A model generated the notes under the pieces. That model did not search any database and was not told where the DNA came from. It saw only the letters and a program-made list of their open reading frames with translations. From the NCBI RefSeq assembly GCF_026341275.1, contig NZ_JAIFZO010000002.1:7160118-7224117 (forward strand): a DNA stretch of 64,000 bases. The letters are read 5' to 3'. Origin of the DNA: Streptomyces ortus (GTDB lineage: Bacteria > Actinomycetota > Actinomycetes > Streptomycetales > Streptomycetaceae). Shown here piece after piece: positions 48,434 to 57,426 of the stretch. Position numbers and translations under genes: made by a program. The stretch's first letter is position 1, and every line of letters begins with the position of its first letter.

Positions 48434-48958
48434 GTGTCGCCAGCCGCCGACGACGTTTCGGCCATGCGCGCGGGGGGTTCGGCCATGGAGGGCGAGGGCT
48501 CGGCGGGGGTGGATGAACTGCTGGTCGAGGACTTCGGGCAGCGGATCGGGCGGGCGATGGGGTGGCCGCCGATGGCCGGACGGCTGGGGGGCGTCCTGAT
48601 GCTCAGCCCGGACCCCATGACGATGTCCGAGCTGCAGGAGGCCCTGGGGGCCAGCAAGGGCTCGGTGTCGGAGATGACCCGCCTGCTCATCACGAACGGC
48701 ACGGTCGAACGGGTCAAGGTGCCCGGCGTGCGCCAGGCCGGTTACGTATGGCGCGACGACGCGTGGAGCGGCTGCCTGCAGCATCAACTCGACCAGACCC
48801 AGCAGCTGTTCGAACTCGCGCGGATCGTGCAGGAGCGGGGGGCGGACATGCCGGAGGCGCAGCAGGCGCGGCTGCGGGACATGCATGCCTACTACGCCTT
48901 CATGGTGCGGGAGTTGAGCCGGCTGGTGGGCGAGTACCAGCGACTGCACGCCGGATAG
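48434..48958 (+). CDS. GbsR/MarR-type transcriptional regulator
   Basis: A 174-residue winged-helix protein. The HTH region GGVLMLSPDPMTMSELQEAL followed by ASKGSVSEMTRLL matches the GbsR branch of the MarR superfamily, and a helical C-terminal dimerisation part follows. GTG 48434 has GGGAGG 5 nt upstream. It is divergent from the GMC-ALDH-M20 operon, with an AT-rich promoter region and a 21-bp tandem repeat between them, so it most likely controls that operon, probably as a repressor relieved by the substrate or an intermediate. GbsR itself regulates choline-to-betaine genes, which agrees with the GMC/ALDH neighbours. Confidence 0.85.
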   Translation: MSPAADDVSAMRAGGSAMEGEGSAGVDELLVEDFGQRIGRAMGWPPMAGRLGGVLMLSPDPMTMSELQEALGASKGSVSEMTRLLITNGTVERVKVPGVRQAGYVWRDDAWSGCLQHQLDQTQQLFELARIVQERGADMPEAQQARLRDMHAYYAFMVRELSRLVGEYQRLHAG

Positions 48959-49495
48959 GTGCGGCTCCCTGCCCGGAGCGGATCGGCTGGGGTCAGCCCT
49001 TGCCCGTCCGGTCATCGGCCGACAGGTGTTCCACCGTCCTTCCCTTCCCGGTGGACGTCCGGGTGACGTGACCCGAGGAGTGGACCCGCGCATGGGTGCC
49101 CTCCGGCGGGCAGTTCCCCCTTGCGTTCCAGGAGGGGTGAGCTTCTCCGGCCCGGCTGTACCGTCGGCTGCCGTCGCACGGATTCTCGATCCGTGTACGA
49201 GCCGCGCGTTCGCCCGCTTCGACCGCGGTCTGCCCGGGCATCCGCGGGAACTCGCGCTGCCGTCGGCCGCCCGGAACCGGGACGCCCGTGCGGGGCGTAC
49301 GGGGGATTCCCGTGGCGCCCGAGGTGTGGCGTGAGCTGACGGAGAACGCCGCGCGGTTCGGGATCGCTCCGCCGGCGCCCACGCCTGCTCCGGCGCCCAC
49401 ACCGACGCCTGCTCCGGCGCCTGTTGCCACGCCGACGTCCGCTCCCACGGGCTGAGGGGACGCCGGGCCGCCGAACAGCGATTCCTGCGCCGTCC
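48959..49495. other. 537-bp region of uncertain content
   Basis: No recognisable gene. The only open stretch of note is the short Pro/Ala-rich frame at 49312-49455. The rest shows no domain on either strand. Confidence 0.4.
49312..49455 (+). CDS. Possible 47-residue Pro/Ala/Thr-rich ORF
   Basis: GTG 49312, weakly preceded by GGGGGA, opens a frame reading APEVWRELTENAARFGIA and then a run of Ala-Pro-Thr-Pro repeats to TGA. The repeats come from tandem GCTCCGGCGCC-like DNA. It may be the tail of a lost gene or non-coding; I do not recognise it. Confidence 0.2.
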   Translation: MAPEVWRELTENAARFGIAPPAPTPAPAPTPTPAPAPVATPTSAPTG

Positions 49496-50032
49496 TCAGG
49501 ACAGGGCGCCCATGTGTGCGAGGGCCTGCTTGAGCAGAGCGCCGTGGCCGCCCGGCATCTCGTTGAGGACCATGGGGGACGAGGCCTCCTGGGGGCTGAA
49601 CCAGACCAGGTCGAGCGCGTCCTGGCGGGGACGGCAGTCGCCGGTCACCGGCACGATGTAGGCGAGCGACACCGCGTGCTGGCGGGGGTCGTGGAACGGC
49701 GTGTCCCCCAGCGTCGGGAAGTACTCGGCGACGGTGAAGGGCTGCAGCGAGGCCGGGATGCGGGGCAGCGCGACCGGGCCGAGGTCCTTCTCAAGGTGGC
49801 GCAGCAGGGCGTCCCTGACCCGTTCGTGGTGCAGCACCCGGCCGGAGACGAGCGCGCGGCTGACCGCTCCGCCCGATCCCATGCGGAGCAGCAGTCCGAT
49901 GCTGGTCACTTCGCCGCTGTCGTCGACGCGTACCGGCACGGCCTCGACGTACAGGATCGGCATACGGGCGCGTGCCTGCTCCAGCTCGTCGTGGGGCAGC
50001 CAGCCGGGCGTGGTTTCGGTCATGTCAGACAT
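49496..50032 (-). CDS. NUDIX-like hydrolase (DUF4916 type)
   Basis: A 178-residue protein resembling the DUF4916/NUDIX group of actinobacteria. A degenerate NUDIX box is visible (GRVLHHERVRDALLRHLEKD: the Gly, first Glu, Arg and a later Glu are kept, but the REUxEE core reads RHLEKD), so catalytic activity is doubtful. MSDMTETTPGW allows a start at 50032 or at 50023. It stands alone, 129 bp beyond the end of the siderophore transport operon with a strong hairpin between. Substrate and role are unknown. Confidence 0.7.
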   Translation of the reverse strand: MSDMTETTPGWLPHDELEQARARMPILYVEAVPVRVDDSGEVTSIGLLLRMGSGGAVSRALVSGRVLHHERVRDALLRHLEKDLGPVALPRIPASLQPFTVAEYFPTLGDTPFHDPRQHAVSLAYIVPVTGDCRPRQDALDLVWFSPQEASSPMVLNEMPGGHGALLKQALAHMGALS

Positions 50033-50087
50033 TGGTTGATCATACTTTCAGCCTCTGGTGTCGCGAGCGTGTCGCCCGACACAGCGT

Positions 50088-50122
50088 GGTCCGGGGCCAC
50101 GGATCATCCGTGGCCCCGGACC
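50088..50122 (-). terminator. 16-bp stem terminator of the siderophore transport operon
   Basis: Perfect arms 50088-50103 (GGTCCGGGGCCACGGA) and 50107-50122 with a 3-nt loop, 40 nt past the lipoprotein gene's stop codon on the minus strand. Confidence 0.8.
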
Positions 50123-50161
50123 TTCTGTCCGCTGGGCCCCGCGGCAATCGCGAGGTCACTC

Positions 50162-51229
50162 TCAAGAGGTCGGTTCGGTCACCTTCGTGGCGGTGTCGCC
50201 GTCGACGGCGGCGGCCAGCTGCGGCACCAGGCGCTCCAGCATGTAGGGCAGACTCAGCACCGACACGAAGGAGACGGAGTTGCCGTAGTCGCTGGTCTCC
50301 TCGACGTAGACCTCACGGCCCTGCTTCACCACGTCCAGGTCGCCGTAGAGGGCGTTCTTGTGGAGCTTGGCCTCGTCCTTCGCCCTGTCCCCGACGATCC
50401 AGACGGCGGCGTCGGTGTTCAGCAGGTCGGTGCGCTCCTTGCTGATGTTGGCGCCGAACTTGTCACCAATGACCTTGTCGAGGTCGGTCGGCAGTTTGAA
50501 ACCGAGGTCGGTCAGGACCCGCGAGCGCGAGTCCTGGCTGCCGAAGACGAAGATGCCCTCGTACGGGGTCGCCATCACGCCGGTGGACTCGGCGAACTTC
50601 GGATTGTCCTTGGCGGCACTCGCGAACTCGGACTCGACGCCCTTCACAAGGTCCTTCGCCTCGGACTCCCGGCCGAGCGCCTTGCCGATGATCTCGGTCT
50701 GCTGCTGCCACGGCACACCGAAGTCGTTGTACTGCTTGGGCTGGGCCACGACCGGGGCGAACTTCGAGAGGGTCGTGTACTGGTCCTTCGTGAGGCCGCC
50801 GTAGACCGCGAGGATCAGATCGGGCTTGAGGGCGGCGATCTTCTCCGTCTGCGGGCCGGTGCCGGTGTCCTTCAGTACGGTCGGGGTCTTCCCGCTGCCC
50901 AGTTTGCCGGTGGCCCAGGGCCCGATGGCGCCCTTGTAGCCGCCGAGCCACTCGGTGGTGCCGACGGGCACCTTGCCGAGGGCGAGGACGGCGTCCTGGT
51001 CGGTCAGCCCGACCGTCACGATCCGCTTCGGCTCGGACTTGACGGTGGTGTCGCCGTACTTGTGGGCCAGGGTCACCGGGAAGGCGCTGTTCGCGGCGGC
51101 GGACTTGTCCGCGCCCGCCGCGTCGGACCCGGAGTCGTCGTCGGAGCCGCAGGCCGCCGCGGTGCTGAACAGGAGGAGCGCGCAGGCGAGCGTCGCGACA
51201 AGGCGTGCGCCTCTGGAAGAGCCGGGCAT
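50162..51229 (-). CDS. Iron-siderophore ABC transporter substrate-binding lipoprotein
   Basis: A 355-residue extracytoplasmic binding protein of the FhuD/FepB/CchF type. It has a lipoprotein signal (LLLFSTAAAC, with the lipid-anchored Cys at about residue 27), an Asp/Ser/Ala-rich linker, then the two-lobed fold with PKRIVTVGLTDQDAVLALG near the start. It would capture ferric hydroxamate outside the membrane. Its ATG shares a base with the stop of the upstream ABC gene. An importing permease/ATPase pair is not next to it; the adjacent ABC proteins are exporter-type. The operon starts at an iron box (54949-54967), so it should be induced by iron starvation. Confidence 0.9.
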   Translation of the reverse strand: MPGSSRGARLVATLACALLLFSTAAACGSDDDSGSDAAGADKSAAANSAFPVTLAHKYGDTTVKSEPKRIVTVGLTDQDAVLALGKVPVGTTEWLGGYKGAIGPWATGKLGSGKTPTVLKDTGTGPQTEKIAALKPDLILAVYGGLTKDQYTTLSKFAPVVAQPKQYNDFGVPWQQQTEIIGKALGRESEAKDLVKGVESEFASAAKDNPKFAESTGVMATPYEGIFVFGSQDSRSRVLTDLGFKLPTDLDKVIGDKFGANISKERTDLLNTDAAVWIVGDRAKDEAKLHKNALYGDLDVVKQGREVYVEETSDYGNSVSFVSVLSLPYMLERLVPQLAAAVDGDTATKVTEPTS

Positions 51230-53226
51230 CAGTGGTCCTTCACGGTGGTGGTGTCAGGGCTGGTGGTGCGGTCTGGGCTGGTGGTGCCGTCTTGGCCGGT
51301 GGTGCCGTGACGGGTGGCGCTGTGCGGGCCGGGGTGGTGCGTGGGGGTCCGCTCGGCCGTGCCGCGGGTGCCGGACCACGCCGCCCACAAGGAGGCGTAG
51401 GGTCCGGCCGCGGCGCACAGCTCGTCGTGGGTGCCGTTCTCCACGATCCGGCCGCCGTCCATGACGACGATGCGGTCCGCGGTGGCGGCCTGGGTGAGGC
51501 GGTGCGCGACGATCAGCGCCGTGCGGCCCTCGACCGCCCGGTCGGCCACCTGCTCCAGGAGCCGCGCGCCGGTGCTGCCCGCCTCGGCGGTGGCCTCGTC
51601 CAGTACGGCCACCGGGGGATCGGCCAGCACCAGGCGGGCCAGGGCGAGTTGCTGGACCTGGGCCGAGGTGAGCCGGTGTCCGCCGTCGCCGACGACCGTG
51701 TCCAGACCGTCGGGCAGGGCCCCGGCCCAGTCGAGGGCGTCCACCGCGGCCAGTGCCGTACGCAGTTCGTCGTCGGTGGCGCCGGCCCGCGCGAGCCGCA
51801 GGTCGTCCGCGAGGGGCCCGGCGAATACATGCGTCTCCTGGGTGACCAGCGCGACCGGCAGGCCGTCCCGGGGAGCGCCGTCGTCGGCCGTCACGTGCAC
51901 GGACCCGCTCGTCGGACGGTGGACGCCCGCGATGAGTTTGGCCAGCGTGGTCTTGCCGGCGCCGCTCACGCCGACCAGCGCCACCCGCTCACCCGCGTGG
52001 AGGGTGAGGTCCACACCGTGCAGGACGGGGCGGCCCGGCTCGTAGGCGTGGTGGATGCCCGTCACGGTGACCGTGCCGTGCGCGTCCGTGTCCGCGGACG
52101 CGGCCTCGGCCTCGGCCTCGGAGGAGGGTCCGGACGGGGACGGCCCGTGCGGCGACGGCTCGGGGGAGGGCTGGTCGGCGACTCCGACGAGGCGGGCGAG
52201 CGCGGCGGTCGCCGACTGCGCGTCGTCGAGGAGGACGAGAGCCTGGTTGACCGGCGAGAACAGACTGTGGAAGTAGAGCGCGGCGGCTGTGGCCGTACCG
52301 ATGGACACCGACCCGGCGCGCACCAGCAGGAACCCGGTGACGAGGACCGCCGCGAGTCCGGCGTACTCCGCCACGTGCAGCCGGTTGTAGAAGTTCAGCA
52401 CCAGCCGTACGCCGCGCAGGGTCAGCTCGACCGCCGCCGACGAACGCCGGTCCACCCGCGCGGTGTGCTCGTCCTCAAGACGGAACGCCCGTACGGTGCC
52501 GGCGCCCGCGATGGTGTCCAGCAACTGCTGCTGCTGGGAGCCGGTGGCGATCCGCTGCTCGGCGTAGAGCGGCACGGCGTTGCGGACGTACCAGCGGGCC
52601 GTGGAGGCCTGGACGGGCACCGCGATGAGCGCCGCGAGGAAGAACCGCCAGTCCAGCGCTGCCATCGCGGCCAGGGTCAGCACGATGGCCAGCAGGGAGC
52701 GGGCCAGTTCGGGCAGGGCCGAGCGCACCGCCTCGCCCACCACCGAGACGTCCCGAGTGACGCGCGCGGTGAGGTCGCCCGCCCCCGCCCTCTCCACCTG
52801 CTCCAGCGGCAGCCGCAGCGCCTTCTCGACGAACCGCTCCCGCAGGTGCGCGAGGACGGTCTCGCCGAGCCGGGACACAAGTGCCAGTCCCAGCACGGTC
52901 GTTGCGCCCTGTGCGAGGGCGACCAGCACCAAGAGGACGACCGGGAGGGTGATGCTTCCCGGCGGGCGGTGTTCGGCGACCAGGTCCACGATGCGGCCGA
53001 GCAGCGGCTGGACCAGCAGGCCGACGGCGGTGGCCGCGACCATCATAGCGAACCCGCCGAGGGCCAGGCGCCGGTGCGGGCGCACCAGTTCGCGGACGGC
53101 GGCACGGGTACGGGCCTGGGGCGCGGTGGGCAGCAACTGGCGGCGTGCGGGGGGTGGCGTGCCTTGCCACTGGGGCTCGCGGTCCGCGGTGCTGTCCTCG
53201 CGCAGGCCGGTGGCGGTGTCAGTCAT
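51229..53226 (-). CDS. Exporter-type ABC half-transporter, subunit B (degenerate signature)
   Basis: A 665-residue fused membrane/ATPase protein, similar in type to the ABC exporters of coelichelin loci. The transmembrane part covers about residues 50-330; a Ser/Pro/Glu-rich linker (about 340-375) precedes the nucleotide-binding domain. Walker A is GVSGAGKTT and Walker B VAVLDEATA, but the signature LSGGQ reads LTSAQ. The C-terminal tail is a low-complexity Thr/Ser/Asp/His stretch. Its ATG overlaps the stop of the partner gene (ATGA). With that partner it should form a heterodimeric exporter with one consensus and one degenerate ATP site, probably exporting the apo-siderophore. Confidence 0.88.
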   Translation of the reverse strand: MTDTATGLREDSTADREPQWQGTPPPARRQLLPTAPQARTRAAVRELVRPHRRLALGGFAMMVAATAVGLLVQPLLGRIVDLVAEHRPPGSITLPVVLLVLVALAQGATTVLGLALVSRLGETVLAHLRERFVEKALRLPLEQVERAGAGDLTARVTRDVSVVGEAVRSALPELARSLLAIVLTLAAMAALDWRFFLAALIAVPVQASTARWYVRNAVPLYAEQRIATGSQQQQLLDTIAGAGTVRAFRLEDEHTARVDRRSSAAVELTLRGVRLVLNFYNRLHVAEYAGLAAVLVTGFLLVRAGSVSIGTATAAALYFHSLFSPVNQALVLLDDAQSATAALARLVGVADQPSPEPSPHGPSPSGPSSEAEAEAASADTDAHGTVTVTGIHHAYEPGRPVLHGVDLTLHAGERVALVGVSGAGKTTLAKLIAGVHRPTSGSVHVTADDGAPRDGLPVALVTQETHVFAGPLADDLRLARAGATDDELRTALAAVDALDWAGALPDGLDTVVGDGGHRLTSAQVQQLALARLVLADPPVAVLDEATAEAGSTGARLLEQVADRAVEGRTALIVAHRLTQAATADRIVVMDGGRIVENGTHDELCAAAGPYASLWAAWSGTRGTAERTPTHHPGPHSATRHGTTGQDGTTSPDRTTSPDTTTVKDH

Positions 53227-54917
53227 GCCAGAACCGCCGCTCGGTAGGTCTCATGACGGGCGATCAGGTCGGCGTGCGGGGCCGTGTCGGTGACCCGGCC
53301 GCCGTCGAGCAGCACCACGCGGTCGGTCACGGCGAGCAGTGCGGGGCTCGTGGTGACGACCACCGTGGTGCGGCCCCTGCGGACCTCGCGCAGACCGGCC
53401 GCGATACCCGCCTCGGTCACCGCGTCGACCGCCGTGGTCGGATCGTGGACCACGAGCACGGCACGGTCGGCGGCCAACGCGCGGGCCAGCGCGACCCGTT
53501 GGCGCTGTCCGCCGGAGAGCGAGCGACCGCGCTCACTGACCGCGGTGTCCTCGCCCTCGGACAGGGTCTGCGCGACCTGGACGACCCCGGCCGCCGTCAT
53601 GGCGGGTCCGGGGTCGCCGGACGCGGGGGCGGCGGCCGTCACGTTGTCGCGGACGGTGCCTTCGAAGAGGTCCGCGTCGTGCTCGGCGACCAGCAGGGCC
53701 GTCCGCATCTCGGCGGGATCCAGGTCCCGCAGGGACACGCCGTCCAGTTCCACCGTGCCCGCGTCGGGGTCGGCCCGCCGGGCCAGGCAGCGCAGCAGAT
53801 CGCTCGCGTGGGCGGGGTCCGTGGCGACCACTCCGAGCAGTTCGCCGGGCGCGATGTCCAGGTCCACCTCGCGCAGTCCGCCGTGGCTGACGCCGGTCAG
53901 CCGCAGGGCGCCGCGCACCTGTGCGGGCAGGCTCAGCTCGCCGGCGGTGACGCCGCGCGGGGTGGCCAGGACCTCCGCGACCCGGCCGGCCGAGGCGCGG
54001 CCCTGGGCGAGTTCGGCGTTGACCCAGGCGAGCACTTCGAGTGGGCCGACCAGGAAGAGCGCGAGGCCGACCGCCGACACCAACTGACCGAGGCTGATGC
54101 TGCCTTCGGCGGCCAGCCGTCCGCCGACCAGGGCGACGAGGGCGATCAGGCAGCCCGTCAGGGAGAGCACCATGCCGCTCTGGAAGGCCTGCGCGCGGGC
54201 CGCCTTGAGGGTGGCCGCAAGGGAGTCGCGGCTGGTGGTGCGGTAGCGGGCGATGGCCGCCGACTCGCCGCCGATGCCCTTGAGGATCCTCAGGCCGGCC
54301 ACCAGGTCGGCGGCGACGGCGGAGGCGTGTGCCGCCCGCTCCTGCTCGGCCTCGCTGCGGGTCTCCAGGGGCTTGCTCAGCAGATGCCCGAGCCAGAGCA
54401 GCACGGGGGTGCCGAGCAGGACGACCAGACCGAGCAGCACCGACGTACGCAGCAGGACGAAGGCGCAGGTGAGGATGCCGGCCAGGGACGCGATCCCGTA
54501 CATCACGGCCGTGTTGACGCCGCCGACCCGCTTGGCGTCCTCGGTCGCGATGTTGGCGAGCGCTCCGGGCAGCCTGCCCTCCTCCGCGCCACCGCCGGGG
54601 TGCAGTACGCGTCGTACGAGGGCGAGGCGCAGGGAGTGTTCGGACCGGACCGCGGACCGGTCGCCGGCCCAGGCGCCGAAGCGGAAGGACAGGGCCAGCC
54701 CGACGTAGACCACGGCGAGCACGCCGAGCCACAGGAGGAGGGCGCCGGTGTCGGAGCCGGTGACGGCCCGGTCGATCACCACGCCGATCAGCACCGGAAC
54801 CAGGGCTTCGCCGACTTGGTGTCCGGAAGCGAGCAGTGCGCCGAGACCGACGTCCCGGCGTTGCTCCCTGACCGACTCCCGCAGGACGTCACGTCCTGAC
54901 GGATATGTAGGACTCAC
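53223..54917 (-). CDS. Exporter-type ABC half-transporter, subunit A (degenerate Walker A)
   Basis: A 564-residue fused membrane/ATPase protein. The signature LSGGQRQRVALARAL is perfect, but the Walker A position reads GVVATDPAHASDLL with no GKT/GKS, and Walker B has HDPT for DEPT. This complements the B subunit, which keeps Walker A/B but has a poor signature, so together they form one working ATP site. GTG 54917 has GGAGGG about 6 nt upstream. It is first in an operon of two ABC genes and the lipoprotein, with overlapping stop/start codons, and an iron box lies 32 bp upstream of the start. Confidence 0.88.
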   Translation of the reverse strand: MSPTYPSGRDVLRESVREQRRDVGLGALLASGHQVGEALVPVLIGVVIDRAVTGSDTGALLLWLGVLAVVYVGLALSFRFGAWAGDRSAVRSEHSLRLALVRRVLHPGGGAEEGRLPGALANIATEDAKRVGGVNTAVMYGIASLAGILTCAFVLLRTSVLLGLVVLLGTPVLLWLGHLLSKPLETRSEAEQERAAHASAVAADLVAGLRILKGIGGESAAIARYRTTSRDSLAATLKAARAQAFQSGMVLSLTGCLIALVALVGGRLAAEGSISLGQLVSAVGLALFLVGPLEVLAWVNAELAQGRASAGRVAEVLATPRGVTAGELSLPAQVRGALRLTGVSHGGLREVDLDIAPGELLGVVATDPAHASDLLRCLARRADPDAGTVELDGVSLRDLDPAEMRTALLVAEHDADLFEGTVRDNVTAAAPASGDPGPAMTAAGVVQVAQTLSEGEDTAVSERGRSLSGGQRQRVALARALAADRAVLVVHDPTTAVDAVTEAGIAAGLREVRRGRTTVVVTTSPALLAVTDRVVLLDGGRVTDTAPHADLIARHETYRAAVLA

Positions 54918-54948
54918 CTGTGACCCTCCGGGATCGGACGAAGGAAAC

Positions 54949-54967
54949 TTAGGTGAGGCTACTCTAA
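54949..54967 (-). promoter_or_regulatory. DmdR1/IdeR-type iron box before the transport operon
   Basis: TTAGGTGAGGCTACTCTAA closely fits the 19-bp streptomycete iron-box consensus (TTAGGTTAGGCTCACCTAA). It sits just upstream of the ABC operon start, so the operon should be repressed when iron is sufficient. Confidence 0.8.
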
Positions 54968-55045
54968 GTTCCTGACCAAGGCGTTGCCCAGGGCGGGCGT
55001 GGCAGGACGAGGCCGTGCTGCCGCGCCCGCGTACGGGTGGGGCTC

Positions 55046-56392
55046 TCAGCCGGCCGCCGTCACCGCCAGGTCGCCCGCGCGGTGGGCGATCAGGGACTCC
55101 AGGATCTCGCCGGACCGTACCGCCGTGGTGGACAGCAGGGTCGAGGTGAGACCGTGCGTGTGCTCGGTCGCGCCCTGCAGATAGATGCCCGCCGAGACAT
55201 CGGGGGTGAGCTCGACGCGGTGGTCGCGCCCGACGCGCACGGCGTCCTTGTCGTCCCGCAGGCAGAGTTTCGCGGTTCTGCCCAGCAGGCTGTCGAGGTC
55301 CCTTGGACGGTAACCGGTCGCGTGGACCAGCAGGTCCGCGGAGATCACCTCCCGTTCCCCGGTGGGGAGGTACTCGACGGTGACCTCGAGGTGGTCGTCG
55401 AAGCCGCGGACGTCCCGGATGCGGGACACGTTGCGCAGCTGCAGCCGCTCGCGGCCCTGGACCTTCTCGCGGTACATCGTCGCGTACAGCGACTCGATGA
55501 GGTCCATGTCGACCACCGAGTAGTTGGTGCTGCGGTGGTAGTCGACCAGGGACTGTTTCACCTCCGGCGTGGACCGGAAGTAGACGTCCACGGCCTCCGG
55601 GTCGAAGATCCGGTTGGCGAACGGGCTGTCGTCGGCGGGTGTGTACCCGTACTTGGCGAAGATCGCGCAGATCTCGGCCTCGGGGAAGGAGCGGTGCAGG
55701 TAGTCGAGTGCCTCGGCGCCGCTCTGGCCCGCGCCGAGCACCAGGACACGGCCCACCGCGCGGCCGTCACCGGAGGCGTTCAGCTCACGGACGCGCGGCA
55801 CGAGCTCGCTGTTGTGCCAGATGCGGTCCGACAGGGCCGTCTCCGGGGGCAGATGCGGCTCCAGGCCGACGGCCACCGAGATGTTCCTGGCCCGCCGGGT
55901 GACGGTCCTGCCCGGTTCGCCGGGTACGCGGCTGACGACGTCCAGATAGCGGATCTCGCCGTCGGGGCCGGTCACCGGATCGACGGACACGACCTCGTCC
56001 GAGTACTGGACGAGGTGCGCCACCCGCGCCGCCGCCCACTCGAAGTACTCGTGGAACTCGATCCGCAACGGGAACAGCGTCTTGGCGTTGAGGAAGTCCA
56101 CCATCCTGCCCCGCTCCCGCAGGAAGCACAGGAAGCTGAAGTCGCTGGTCGGGTTGCGCATGGTGACCAGGTCCTTGAGAAAGGACACCTGCATCGTGGC
56201 GTCTTCGATGAGCATGCCCCGGTGCCAGCCGAACGACGGCTGACGCTCCAGGAATCCCGCGCGGATCCGGTCCTCCGGAGCGGCTTGGGCGTTGTGTTCC
56301 TCAACCGCGATGGCCAGTGCGAGATTTGACGGCCCAAACCCTATACCGAGCACGTCAAGGACGGCGTCCGGTTCGTCGTGCAGTGCGTTCAC
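55046..56392 (-). CDS. L-ornithine N5-monooxygenase, CchB-like
   Basis: A 448-residue flavin N-hydroxylase, the same family as the gene at 35619. FAD motif GIGFGPSNLALA, flavin/substrate segment FLKDLVTMRNPTS, NADPH motif VLGAGQSGAE and late motif HATGY are all intact. GTG 56392 is the start, preceded by AAGGAAAAG. It is divergent from a formyltransferase gene across a single iron box (56431-56449). This pairing is that of cchB/cchA in coelichelin-type loci, where ornithine is N-hydroxylated and then N-formylated to make the hydroxamate ligand. Role in siderophore precursor supply is strongly supported; the final siderophore is not defined here. Confidence 0.92.
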   Translation of the reverse strand: MNALHDEPDAVLDVLGIGFGPSNLALAIAVEEHNAQAAPEDRIRAGFLERQPSFGWHRGMLIEDATMQVSFLKDLVTMRNPTSDFSFLCFLRERGRMVDFLNAKTLFPLRIEFHEYFEWAAARVAHLVQYSDEVVSVDPVTGPDGEIRYLDVVSRVPGEPGRTVTRRARNISVAVGLEPHLPPETALSDRIWHNSELVPRVRELNASGDGRAVGRVLVLGAGQSGAEALDYLHRSFPEAEICAIFAKYGYTPADDSPFANRIFDPEAVDVYFRSTPEVKQSLVDYHRSTNYSVVDMDLIESLYATMYREKVQGRERLQLRNVSRIRDVRGFDDHLEVTVEYLPTGEREVISADLLVHATGYRPRDLDSLLGRTAKLCLRDDKDAVRVGRDHRVELTPDVSAGIYLQGATEHTHGLTSTLLSTTAVRSGEILESLIAHRAGDLAVTAAG

Positions 56393-56430
56393 CGCAACTT
56401 TTCCTTCCCCTAGGCGCCACAGATCTTAAA

Positions 56431-56449
56431 TAAGGTTAGCCTTACCTTG
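56431..56449. promoter_or_regulatory. DmdR1/IdeR-type iron box in the divergent promoter
   Basis: TAAGGTTAGCCTTACCTTG, nearly palindromic and matching the iron-box consensus, between the hydroxylase and formyltransferase genes. One site could control both directions. Confidence 0.85.
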
Positions 56450-56478
56450 CAATGGTGTGTCCTAAGGGAGGATCGACT

Positions 56479-57426
56479 ATGCGGGTCGTCATGTTCGGCT
56501 ACCAGACCTGGGGGCATCGCACCCTCCAGGCTCTGTTGGACTCCGACCACGAGGTGGTCATGGCCGTGACCCACCCCAAGAGCGACCACGTGTACGAGAA
56601 GATCTGGGACGACTCGGTGGCCGACCTCGCCGAGAAGCACGACGTGCCGGTGCTGCTGCGCAACCGGCCCGACGACCCCGAGCTCCTCGCCGCACTCAAG
56701 GAGGCGGAGCCGGACCTGATCGTCGCCAACAACTGGCGCACCGTACTGCCACCGGAGGTCTTCGACCTGCCGCCCCACGGCACGCTCAACATCCACGACT
56801 CGCTGCTCCCGGCCTACGCGGGCTTCTCGCCGCTGATCTGGGCGCTGATCAACGGGGAGCGGGAGGTCGGGGTCACCGCGCACCGGATGAACGCCGAACT
56901 CGACGCCGGTGACGTCCTGTTGCAGCGGGCCGTGCCGGTCGGCGCGACCGACACCGTCGCCGACCTGTTCCACCGCACGGTCGACCTGATCGGCCCGGTC
57001 GTGCACGAGTCCCTCGATCTGATCGCTTCGGGCCGCGCCCGGTGGATACCGCAGGACCGCAGCCGGGCCAGCTTCTTCCACAAGCGGTCCCTGGAGGACA
57101 GCCGGATCGACTGGACCTGGCCGGCCGAGGACATCGAGCGGCTGGTACGGGCCCAGTGCGACCCGTACCCGAACGCCTTCACCCACCACCGCGGGAAGCG
57201 GCTGCGGATCGTCGAGTCCGCGGTCTCGGAGGGCTGTTACGGCGGCACGCCGGGACGCATCTTCATCCGCGAGGGCGACGGGGTCGTCATCGTCGCCGGT
57301 GCGGAGGCGAGGAACGGGCGGCTGCGCGGGCTGGTCGTCAAGCGGGTCCGCACCGAGGACGGGGCGGAGCACGCGGCGACGGACTACTTCCGCACGATGG
57401 GCGGCTATCTCACGGGTCGCCCGTGA
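56479..57426 (+). CDS. N5-hydroxyornithine formyltransferase, CchA-like
   Basis: A 315-residue methionyl-tRNA formyltransferase-like enzyme. The N-terminal Rossmann part starts MRVVMFGYQTWG. The catalytic motif NIHDSLLPAYAGFSPLIWAL gives the Asn/His of the formyl-transfer site, and the C-terminal half has the FMT-like domain (ASFFHKRSLEDSRIDW). Using 10-formyl-tetrahydrofolate it would formylate N5-hydroxyornithine. ATG 56479 has GGGAGG 7 nt upstream and lies 30 bp from the iron box. The stop overlaps the GTG of the ArgB-like gene. In coelichelin-type pathways an NRPS uses this product, but no such NRPS is found in the flanking genes. Confidence 0.9.
   Translation: MRVVMFGYQTWGHRTLQALLDSDHEVVMAVTHPKSDHVYEKIWDDSVADLAEKHDVPVLLRNRPDDPELLAALKEAEPDLIVANNWRTVLPPEVFDLPPHGTLNIHDSLLPAYAGFSPLIWALINGEREVGVTAHRMNAELDAGDVLLQRAVPVGATDTVADLFHRTVDLIGPVVHESLDLIASGRARWIPQDRSRASFFHKRSLEDSRIDWTWPAEDIERLVRAQCDPYPNAFTHHRGKRLRIVESAVSEGCYGGTPGRIFIREGDGVVIVAGAEARNGRLRGLVVKRVRTEDGAEHAATDYFRTMGGYLTGRP

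Noticed and set aside
48959..49311. A coding gene between the GbsR-type regulator and the NUDIX gene
   Set aside because: Frames on both strands are Arg/Gly/Pro-rich, lack start signals and show no recognisable domain.
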